Shown here: positions 6,995-13,500 of the stretch, in pieces
Layout of the letters: every line of letters begins with the position of its first letter
How positions within the stretch are numbered: position 1 is the first letter of the stretch
DNA from: Alphaproteobacteria bacterium
GTDB taxonomy: Bacteria; Pseudomonadota; Alphaproteobacteria; Micavibrionales; Micavibrionaceae
Assembly: GCA_030432775.1 (NCBI GenBank)
Contig: JAUILO010000048.1
Coordinates: 1 to 15,627 of the forward strand
Direction of reading: 5' to 3'
Length of the DNA stretch: 15,627 nt
Translations under genes and position numbers: made by a program
Notes under the pieces: model-generated
Told to the model about the DNA's origin: nothing
Seen by the model: the letters and a program-made list of their open reading frames with translations, nothing else
The model's database searches: none

Positions 6995-7522
6995 ATGGCT
7001 GCGCGTTGGTATGTATTGCACGTTTATTCCGGTTTTGAACATAAGGTTGCTGAGGCTATTCAGGAAAAAGCCCGTAAAAAAGGTTTGGAGTCTTTGGTTG
7101 AAGAGATCATGGTTCCAACAGAAGAAGTGGTTGAAGTAAGACGCGGACAGCGCGTTCAGGCCGAAAGAAAATATTTCCCTGGTTACGTTCTTGCTAAGCT
7201 TGATCTGCAAGATGATCTGTGGCATTTGGTGAAAGATACACCGAAGGTTACAGGTTTCTTGGGTGCTGGTAAGCCTATGCCGATTAGCGAGCGTGAAGCA
7301 AACCAGTTGATCAAACAAATCCAGGAAGGTATCGAGCGCCCACGTCCAAGCATTATCTACGATATTGGCGAAGAAGTGAAAGTGACAGACGGACCATTCG
7401 CATCATTCAACGGTACTGTTGAAGATATCGACGAAGAGAAATCTAAACTTAAAGTCTCCGTTTCGATCTTTGGTCGTGCAACGCCTGTTGAGCTTGAATA
7501 TTCTCAAGTAGAAAAATTGTAA
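6995..7522 (+). CDS. nusG: Transcription elongation/antitermination factor NusG
   Basis: This 175-residue protein has the normal two-domain layout. The NGN domain covers about residues 1-110, starting R-W-Y-V-L-H-V-Y-S-G-F-E and including K-Y-F-P-G-Y-V-L. A linker leads to the C-terminal KOW domain (G-E-E-V-K-V-T-D-G-P-F-A-S-F-N-G-T-V, about residues 124-141). NusG binds the clamp of RNA polymerase through its NGN domain to reduce pausing, and couples to Rho or ribosomal S10 through KOW. The purine-rich AAGGATAGGAT about 10 bases before the ATG is the probable ribosome binding site. It lies between secE and the ribosomal protein genes, as in most bacteria. A terminator-like hairpin follows 36 bases after its stop codon. 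Confidence 0.97.
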   Translation: MAARWYVLHVYSGFEHKVAEAIQEKARKKGLESLVEEIMVPTEEVVEVRRGQRVQAERKYFPGYVLAKLDLQDDLWHLVKDTPKVTGFLGAGKPMPISEREANQLIKQIQEGIERPRPSIIYDIGEEVKVTDGPFASFNGTVEDIDEEKSKLKVSVSIFGRATPVELEYSQVEKL

Positions 7523-7557
7523 AATATCATTGTTTAAAAAGCTTGATTTATGAATTT

Positions 7558-7582
7558 GAAGGCGCTATGTTGCGCCTTCTTT
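7558..7582 (+). terminator. Intrinsic-terminator-like hairpin after nusG
   Basis: GAAGGCGC (7558-7565) and GCGCCTTC (7572-7579) make a perfect 8-bp stem with a 6-base loop. The following T-run is short (TTT, then CG), so termination may be only partial. It would reduce read-through from secE-nusG into rplKA. Confidence 0.6.
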
Positions 7583-7599
7583 CGTATAGAAGGAAAATT

Positions 7600-7653
7600 T
7601 TGTGGGAGGCTTTGTCTTATAAGTCCATAGGCAGGCTGTACCACGAAACTTCG
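7600..7653 (+). promoter_or_regulatory. Candidate L1-binding autoregulatory site in the rplK leader
   Basis: The leader contains TTGTGGGAGG (7600-7609), with GTGG (7602-7605) able to pair with CCAC (7641-7644) to close a bulged stem. A small CGAA/TTCG hairpin follows (7644-7653). In E. coli and other bacteria, L1 represses its own rplKA mRNA by binding a leader structure that mimics its 23S rRNA site, and a G-U-G-G-G-A-G segment is the hallmark. The sequence and position, 29 bases before the rplK start, fit. The fold was judged by eye only. Confidence 0.55.
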
Positions 7654-7681
7654 TCATAACATTTAAAAACGGAGAATTAAA

Positions 7682-8113
7682 ATGGCAAAGAAGATCTCGG
7701 GTTACATTAACCTGATTATCCCTGCGGGTGGCGCGAACCCGTCCCCACCAGTTGGTCCGGCTTTGGGTCAACACGGTGTGAACATCATGGAATTCTGTAA
7801 AGCGTTCAATGCACAGACTGATAGTCTTGAAAAGAACATGCCGATTCCTGTTAAGATTACGGTTTATGAAGACCGTTCCTTTACTTTCATCACGAAAACT
7901 CCTCCAGCCAGTTTCTTCTTGAAGAAAGCTGCGAAGCTGAAGAGTGGTGCTAATCATCCTGGCCGTGAAGTCGTTGCGCAAGTACGTCGTTCACAGTGTG
8001 CGAAGATTGCCGAAGAAAAATTCGTTGATTTAAACGCAAATGATATCCCGGCTGCTACCAAGATTATCGAAGGTACTGCACGCTCTATGGGTATCGAAGT
8101 AGTGGAGGGTTAA
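7682..8113 (+). CDS. rplK: 50S ribosomal protein L11
   Basis: This 143-residue protein has the normal length for L11. The N-terminal G-G-A-N-P-S-P-P-V-G-P-A-L-G-Q-H-G-V-N-I segment is the conserved part with the paired prolines where thiostrepton-type antibiotics act. The C-terminal domain (about residue 75 onward) includes L-N-A-N-D-I-P-A-A-T, followed by G-T-A-R-S-M-G-I. L11 binds the GTPase-associated region of 23S rRNA and forms the base of the L10-L12 stalk. A GGAG ribosome binding site (7671-7674) precedes the ATG by seven bases. It is followed by rplA after only four bases, so the two are translationally linked. Confidence 0.98.
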   Translation: MAKKISGYINLIIPAGGANPSPPVGPALGQHGVNIMEFCKAFNAQTDSLEKNMPIPVKITVYEDRSFTFITKTPPASFFLKKAAKLKSGANHPGREVVAQVRRSQCAKIAEEKFVDLNANDIPAATKIIEGTARSMGIEVVEG

Positions 8114-8117
8114 TAGC

Positions 8118-8831
8118 ATGGCTAAAATCGCAAAAAGAATGAAAGCCGCTTATGCTGGCGTTGATCGCATGAAGGAATACTCTTTAGAAGAAGCTGTAAA
8201 GATTCTTCAGGACTTGGCAAAAACAACCAAGTTTGACGAGAGCCTGGAAGTTGCAATGAATCTTGGTATTGATCCAAAACACGCGGACCAGGCGGTTCGT
8301 GGTATGATCGAACTTCCAAATGGTACGGGTGCATCTTTGCGTGTTGCTGTTTTCGCAAAAGACGACAAAGCTAAAGAAGCGCTGGACGCTGGTGCTGATA
8401 TCGTTGGTGCGGAAGATTTGATGGAAACAATTCAAAAAGGTGAAATCGATTTTGATCGTTGTATCGCAACACCAGATATGATGCCACTTGTTGGTCGTTT
8501 GGGTAAAGTGCTGGGTCCTAAAGGTCTTATGCCGAACCCGAAATTGGGCACGGTGACAACAGACGTTAAAAAAGCTGTTGAATCTGCTAAAGGCGGCGCA
8601 ATTGAATACCGTGCTGAAAAAGAAGGCATTGTTCATGCTGGTATTGGTAAGTTAAGCTTTAGCGCTAAAGACCTTCTTGAGAATGCGACTGCGTTTATTC
8701 AGGAAATCAAACGCGTTAGACCTGCCGGTGCCAAAGGTACATATATCCGCAAAGTAACTGTGACCTCTACTATGGGTCCTGGTATCCGCGTTGATATCTC
8801 TTCTTTGGAAGAAGAAAAGAAAGCGGCTTAA
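8118..8831 (+). CDS. rplA: 50S ribosomal protein L1
   Basis: This 237-residue protein is typical in length for L1. The family signature G-K-V-L-G-P-K-G-L-M-P-N-P-K-L-G-T-V-T is present near the middle, as is the C-terminal I-R-K-V-T-V-T-S-T-M-G-P-G segment. L1 forms the mobile stalk of the 50S subunit at the E site and is the usual translational repressor of rplKA. Its ribosome binding site GGAGG (8104-8108) lies inside the last codons of rplK, so translation of the pair is probably coupled. A strong terminator-like hairpin follows 22 bases after its stop codon and separates it from rplJL. Confidence 0.98.
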   Translation: MAKIAKRMKAAYAGVDRMKEYSLEEAVKILQDLAKTTKFDESLEVAMNLGIDPKHADQAVRGMIELPNGTGASLRVAVFAKDDKAKEALDAGADIVGAEDLMETIQKGEIDFDRCIATPDMMPLVGRLGKVLGPKGLMPNPKLGTVTTDVKKAVESAKGGAIEYRAEKEGIVHAGIGKLSFSAKDLLENATAFIQEIKRVRPAGAKGTYIRKVTVTSTMGPGIRVDISSLEEEKKAA

Positions 8832-8852
8832 TAGCCGTTTGAATAAAGAATT

Positions 8853-8894
8853 ATCAAAGGCCGCTATGGCTGTGCTGTTCGGCCTTTGATTTTT
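8853..8894 (+). terminator. Intrinsic terminator after rplA
   Basis: ATCAAAGGCCG (8853-8863) and CGGCCTTTGAT (8880-8890) form a perfect 11-bp stem around a 16-base loop, followed by TTTT. It ends the rplKA transcript or limits read-through into rplJL. A promoter candidate starts 26 bases downstream. Confidence 0.8.
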
Positions 8895-8919
8895 GCTAAT
8901 AGAATTTACGATTAAATGC

Positions 8920-8948
8920 TTGACGATAGTCTGGCTATCTTCTATAAG
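8920..8948 (+). promoter_or_regulatory. Sigma70-type promoter for rplJL
   Basis: TTGACG (8920-8925), a 17-base spacer and TATAAG (8943-8948) match the -35 and -10 consensus at five of six positions each with ideal spacing. It lies between the rplA terminator and the L10 leader, and transcription should start near 8955. Confidence 0.75.
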
Positions 8949-8953
8949 CACAG

Positions 8954-9147
8954 CAGTTTCAATGAATATGCGTTATCGCATGGAAACTGAACCTGTCCGA
9001 GATCATGGGACTTAGCCGGTTGGGCTATATAATACCCGTGTAGATAGGAAATAAAAATTTCAAACTGTGTCGGCTTTATATTGGCTGATATTGTTTTTTT
9101 ATTTTCTATTATTTGAGGACGGGACGAGAGATATCTCGTCCTTTTTT
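8954..9147 (+). promoter_or_regulatory. L10-type autoregulatory leader of rplJL
   Basis: The predicted transcript opens with CAGTTTC (8954-8960) paired to GAAACTG (8983-8989). Inside it a second stem, ATGCG/CGCAT (8968-8972, 8977-8981), is offset by a one-sided 7-base bulge. A stem with such a purine-rich asymmetric bulge is what L10(L12)4 recognises in known rplJ leaders. Further on are GTCC/GGAC (8995-8998, 9008-9011) and TAGCC/GGCTA (9013-9017, 9023-9027) hairpins and then a terminator hairpin. The inference is that free L10-L12 complex favours premature termination or blocks rplJ translation. Pairings were found by eye. Confidence 0.6.
9122..9147 (+). terminator. Attenuator hairpin in the rplJ leader
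   Basis: GGACGAGA (9122-9129) and TCTCGTCC (9134-9141) form a perfect 8-bp stem with a GATA loop, followed by six T residues (9142-9147). It is a classic intrinsic terminator shape. It lies 48 bases before rplJ and downstream of the rplJ promoter, so it can only act as an attenuator of rplJL. Confidence 0.8.
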
Positions 9148-9195
9148 ATTGCAAGATTTGATTTAATTGCGTGAGAACGTGAAGGAGAACATAAA

Positions 9196-9711
9196 ATGCC
9201 TATGAGCCGTGGACGCAAGCAAGAAGAAATTAAAGCGTTGAACGAGCGTTTCACCGAAGGTGAGATCGTTGTTTTGATGCACAATGAAGGTTTGACTGTT
9301 TCTGAAATGACTGAGCTACGTAGTGAGCTATTCAAAAACGGTGCAAGCTTTAAGGTAACAAAGAACTCTCTAGCTCGTATTGCCTTGAAAGGCACAAAAT
9401 TCGAGCATTTGGCTGGTGATTTCACCGGACCAACAGGGGTCGCGACATCACAGGATCCTGTGGCTGCCGCGAAAATCGCACATGAGTTTGCTTCGAAGTA
9501 CAAAAAACTGGTTATCGTATCCGGTGGTTTGGGTGAAGTTGCACTTGACGCAGAAGGCGTGAAGAAACTTGCATCTCTTCCATCTCTTGATGAGCTTCGC
9601 AGTAAAATCATTGGTCTTGTTCAAGCGCCTGCTACGAAAGTGGCTCAGCTTACCAAGGCTCCAGCCGGGAAACTGGCTCGTGTTGTTTCAGCTTACGCTG
9701 AAAAAGGCTAG
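9196..9711 (+). CDS. rplJ: 50S ribosomal protein L10
   Basis: This 171-residue protein matches the length and pattern of bacterial L10. The N-terminal rRNA-binding domain includes L-R-S-E-L-F-K-N-G-A-S-F-K-V-T-K-N-S-L-A, and the C-terminal helical region (A-P-A-T-K-V-A-Q-L-T-K-A-P-A-G-K-L-A-R-V) holds the L7/L12 dimers. L10 anchors the ribosomal stalk that recruits translation GTPases and, with L12, represses its own mRNA. AAGGAGA (9182-9188) is a strong ribosome binding site for the ATG at 9196. rplL follows after 74 bases without a visible terminator, so the two are co-transcribed. Confidence 0.98.
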   Translation: MPMSRGRKQEEIKALNERFTEGEIVVLMHNEGLTVSEMTELRSELFKNGASFKVTKNSLARIALKGTKFEHLAGDFTGPTGVATSQDPVAAAKIAHEFASKYKKLVIVSGGLGEVALDAEGVKKLASLPSLDELRSKIIGLVQAPATKVAQLTKAPAGKLARVVSAYAEKG

Positions 9712-9785
9712 TCGGTAACTAAACGGACTGAATATAAGAAATTTATTGGCTTTAAATTTAATACTTAAAACGAAGGAGAACTAAA

Positions 9786-10160
9786 ATGGCCGCTAATATC
9801 GAGAAAATCGCAGAAGATCTATCAGCATTGACAGTAATGGAAGCAGCTGAGCTTGCTACATTGCTTGAAGAAAAATGGGGCGTATCTGCTGCAGCTGCTG
9901 CTGTTGCTGTTGCTGCACCTGCTGCTGGCGCAGCTGCTGAAGAAGAGAAAGATGAATTTACAGTTCTTCTTGCTTCTGCTGGTGGAAACAAAATTGCTGT
10001 TATTAAAGAAGTACGCGCAATCACAGGTCTTGGCTTGAAAGAAGCTAAAGATCTAGTTGAAAGTGCACCAAAAGAAATCAAAGAAGGCGTTAAGAAAGAC
10101 GAAGCAGAAGAGCTAAAGAAAAAGCTTGAAGAAGCTGGCGCTTCTGTTGAACTGAAGTAA
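9786..10160 (+). CDS. rplL: 50S ribosomal protein L7/L12
   Basis: This 124-residue protein has the standard three-part layout. An N-terminal dimerisation helix region (residues 1-33) is followed by an alanine-rich flexible hinge (about 34-52) and a C-terminal domain with F-T-V-L-L-A-S-A-G-G-N-K-I-A-V-I-K-E-V-R and G-L-G-L-K-E-A-K-D-L-V-E. L7/L12 is the multi-copy stalk protein that recruits and activates EF-Tu, EF-G and other translation GTPases. AAGGAG (9773-9778) precedes the ATG by seven bases. Because L12 is needed in several copies per ribosome, the strong ribosome binding site fits. The hinge is low-complexity, which creates long overlapping open frames in other phases that are not genes. 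Confidence 0.98.
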   Translation: MAANIEKIAEDLSALTVMEAAELATLLEEKWGVSAAAAAVAVAAPAAGAAAEEEKDEFTVLLASAGGNKIAVIKEVRAITGLGLKEAKDLVESAPKEIKEGVKKDEAEELKKKLEEAGASVELK

Positions 10161-10184
10161 TTCAGCTTTCATAAAAATTAGGCA

Positions 10185-10215
10185 TCTCGGGGTTGCGAAG
10201 TCGCCCCGGGATTTT
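10185..10215 (+). terminator. Intrinsic terminator / attenuator after rplL
   Basis: TCTCGGGG (10185-10192) and CCCCGGGA (10204-10211) form an 8-bp stem with one G-U pair and an 11-base loop, followed by TTTT. It sits 24 bases after rplL, matching the position of the partial rplL-rpoB attenuator known in E. coli, and would lower rpoB expression relative to the ribosomal proteins. Confidence 0.75.
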
Positions 10216-10245
10216 GCCTGTTTTGGGACGTGGTGCATAAAAAGG

Positions 10246-10276
10246 TTGACACAAACCTTTTACTGCGCCATATATC
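10246..10276 (+). promoter_or_regulatory. Promoter candidate for rpoB
   Basis: A perfect -35 hexamer TTGACA (10246-10251) is followed by the AT-rich CATATATC. CATATA (10269-10274) lies at a 17-base spacing, and TATATC (10271-10276) lies at 19. It starts 31 bases after the rplL terminator, so rpoB may have its own promoter in addition to read-through. A second TTGACA at 10303-10308 lacks a -10 at proper spacing. Confidence 0.55.
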
Positions 10277-10362
10277 TGGACGCAATTGCAGCCGGAACAT
10301 TGTTGACAGTGCAGAATAAGATATACAAATAGACAGTTATTTTACCGCTTTGGTCCAGATAT
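10272..10362 (+). other. Long-range inverted repeat in the rplL-rpoB spacer
   Basis: ATATCTGGAC (10272-10281) and GTCCAGATAT (10353-10362) are a perfect 10-bp inverted repeat enclosing 71 bases. The inner part has a CATTG/CAGTG hairpin with one G-U pair. In read-through RNA from rplL this would form a long bulged stem like an RNase III processing site, a feature known in the E. coli rplL-rpoB spacer. The left arm overlaps the -10 of the rpoB promoter candidate, so it could alternatively be a DNA operator. Confidence 0.55.
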
Positions 10363-10442
10363 GAGGATCAGGGTGTTTTGTCGTTCTTGTAACTTATTTT
10401 GAACCCGTAATGAGCTACATATAGCTGCGGAAGTCGCTAGAA

Positions 10443-10468
10443 GGCTTACATATACAGTAAGGTAAGCC
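10443..10468 (+). other. Hairpin in the rpoB leader
   Basis: GGCTTAC (10443-10449) and GTAAGCC (10462-10468) form a perfect 7-bp stem with a 12-base loop, about 80 bases before the rpoB start and with no T-run. It is part of a long structured rpoB leader. The rest of 10363-10548 shows no gene. A regulatory role is inferred. Confidence 0.5.
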
Positions 10469-10548
10469 ACATGCTGGCCTGACACGGACGAGCTAAAGAA
10501 CACAGAACGTTGTAATATAAAGTATACACATCACAAGGGTGAGACAAA

Positions 10549-13500
10549 ATGAGCAAATCAGAAAAGAAATCCACTACCAAGGCAACACAGAACAAAAGCA
10601 CAGTAACGCCTTCTAATGATGTCGGCAGTTTTACCGGTCGCAAGCGTGTTCGTCGTTCCTTTGGTAAAATCAGGGAAGTGGCGGCAATGCCTAACCTGAT
10701 TGAGATCCAAAGACAGTCTTACGAAGAATTCTTGCAAGCTTTCGTTCCTGCAGAGGAAAGAAAAATGCAAGGTCTGCATGAAGTGTTCACTTCTGTATTC
10801 CCAATTAAAGACTTTTCTGACCGCGCAGAAATCGACTATGTGAAGTATGAACTTGAAGCACCGAAATACGATGAGGATGAATGTCGCCAGCGCGATTTGA
10901 CTTTCGCAGCTCCATTGCGTGTGACATTGCGTCTGTCTGTATTTGATGTTGATGAAGAAACAGGTATTCGTTCTATTCGCGACATTAAAGAGCAGGATGT
11001 ATACATGGTCGACATGCCTTTAATGACCAATGAAGGTACATTTATTGTTAACGGTACGCAGCGTGTTATCGTTTCCCAGATGCACAGATCTCCTGGTGTG
11101 TTCTTTGATCATGATGGTGGTAAAACACACGCAACAGGTAAGTACTTGTTCTCATCACGTATCATTCCTTACCGTGGTTCATGGCTTGATTTTGAATTTG
11201 ACGCCAAAGACAATATGAATGTTCGTATTGATCGTCGTAGAAAACTCCCTGTGACAACATTGCTTCGTGCGATTGATAGTGCAGAAACTGTTGAATACAA
11301 ACAGCGTTGTTACGATAACGATGAAACACCTGATTCATTGTTGGTTCAAGGTATGGGTAACGAAGAGATCCTAGAAACATTCTATGATCGTATTTCTTAC
11401 ACAAAAGACAAAAAAGGCTGGAAAACACCTTTTGATGCAGAGCGTATGCGCGGTATCAAACTTGCTTACGATTTGATCGATGGCAAAACTGGTGACGTTG
11501 TTCTTGAGGCCGGTAATAAAATTACACCACGTAAAGCCAAGAAAATGGCTGAAGACGGCTTATCTGAAATGCTTGTTGCTGAAGACCAGTTGGTTGGTAA
11601 ATATCTTGCAACAGATATCTTTGATATGAAAACCGGTGAAGTATTCTACGAAGCTGGCCATGAATTGACAGAAGAAGATCTAGAGCAAGTGGCTACTATG
11701 GGTATTAACGAGCTTCTTCTTCTTGCTGTTGATCACATCAATGTCGGCGGATACATCCGTAACACATTGGAGCTTGATAAATGTGATACACGTGAAGAAG
11801 CATTGATCGATATTTACCGTGTTATGCGCCCTGGTGAGCCACCGACAGTTGAATCTGCGGAAGCGTTGTTCCACTCTTTATTCTTTGATCCGGAGCGCTA
11901 CGACCTATCATCTGTTGGTCGTGTGAAAATGAACGGTCGTCTAAATCTTGATGCGGGTGATCAGGTTCGTGTTCTTCGTAAAGAAGATATTCTGGCGATC
12001 GTAAAATACCTGCATGACCTAAAAGATGGTTACGGCGAGATTGACGATATTGATAACCTTGGTAACCGTCGTGTTCGTTCTGTTGGTGAATTGATGGAAA
12101 ACCAAATCCGTGTTGGCTTGCTTCGTATGGAACGTGCAATTCGTGAACGTATGTCATCTGTTGATGTCGATACATACATGCCACACGATTTGATTAACGC
12201 AAAACCTGCGGCGGCGGCTGTTCGTGAATTCTTTGGTTCATCGCAGCTATCCCAGTTCATGGACCAAACAAACCCATTATCAGAGATTACACATAAACGT
12301 CGTCTTTCAGCCTTGGGGCCGGGTGGTCTGACACGTGAACGTGCCGGTTTTGAGGTGCGTGACGTGCACCCAACGCATTATGGTCGTATTTGTCCGATTG
12401 AAACTCCTGAGGGGCCGAATATTGGTTTGATCAACTCTCTTGCGACATTTGCACGCGTAAATAAATATGGCTTCATCGAAAGCCCATACCGCCGTGTTGA
12501 AGACGGTAAAGTGACTGATGAAGTTGTTTACATGTCTGCAATGGAAGAGGCTCATTACACTGTGGCTCAGGCAAATGCCGAACTTGATGATAAAGGTGGC
12601 TTCGTAGCTGATCTTGTTTCATGTCGTCAGGCTGGTGAGAACTTGGTCGCCAAACCCGATCAAATTAATTACATGGACGTGTCTCCGAAACAGATTGTGT
12701 CTGTTGCAGCATCTCTTATTCCTTTCTTGGAAAACGATGATGCGAACCGTGCATTGATGGGGTCAAACATGATGCGTCAGGCTGTTCCATTGCTTCGCTC
12801 CGATGCTCCACTTGTTGGTACAGGTATGGAAGCAACAGTGGCGCGTGACTCTGGTGCGGCGGTGACAGCACGTCGTTCAGGTATTGTAACGAAGGTTGAT
12901 GCTACGCGTATCGTTATTCAGGCAACTGAAGATCTTAAAACAGACGAGCCGGTAATTGATATCTACAAGATGATGAAATTCCAACGCTCGAACCAGAACA
13001 CATGTATTACACAGCGTCCTTTGGTTAAGGTTGGTGATGAAATCAGAATTGGCGATATTATTGCTGATGGTCCATCAACACAGTTTGGTGAACTGGCTCT
13101 TGGTCGCAACGTGCTTGTCGCGTTTATGCCTTGGAATGGTTACAACTTCGAGGATTCAATCCTTCTGTCAGAACGTATTGTTCAAGATGATGTTTATACA
13201 TCGATCCACATTGATGAATACGAAGTGATGGCGCGTGATACCAAGCTTGGTACCGAAGAAATCACCCGTGATATTCCTAATGTTGGTGAAGAAGCACTGA
13301 AACACCTTGATGAGGCCGGTATCGTTCATATCGGTGCTGAAGTTGGTCCGGGTGATGTTCTGGTTGGTAAGGTTACACCAAAAGGCGAAAGCCCGATGAC
13401 TCCGGAAGAAAAACTTCTTCGCGCGATCTTTGGTGAAAAAGCGGCTGATGTAAAAGATACATCACTTCGCATGCCACCAAGCGGTTTTGGTACTGTTGTT

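Noticed and set aside
6875..7318. 147-codon minus-strand open frame across nusG
   Set aside because: It is antisense to a certain gene, its composition is typical of a shadow frame, and it has no independent support.
8184..8636. 150-codon minus-strand open frame across rplA
   Set aside because: It is antisense to rplA with a Phe/Cys/Asn/Thr-rich composition expected from the reverse of Lys/Glu-rich coding sequence.
10303..10331. Second TTGACA as another rpoB promoter
   Set aside because: The nearest -10-like sequence (TATACA, 10322-10327) is only 13 bases away, too close for sigma70, and the hexamer at the right distance is poor.
12235..12315. Possible rifampicin-resistance changes in rpoB
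   Set aside because: The positions equivalent to E. coli 513, 516, 526, 529 and 531 all carry the sensitive-type residue. The single difference (Thr574 at the 518 position) is not enough to claim resistance.
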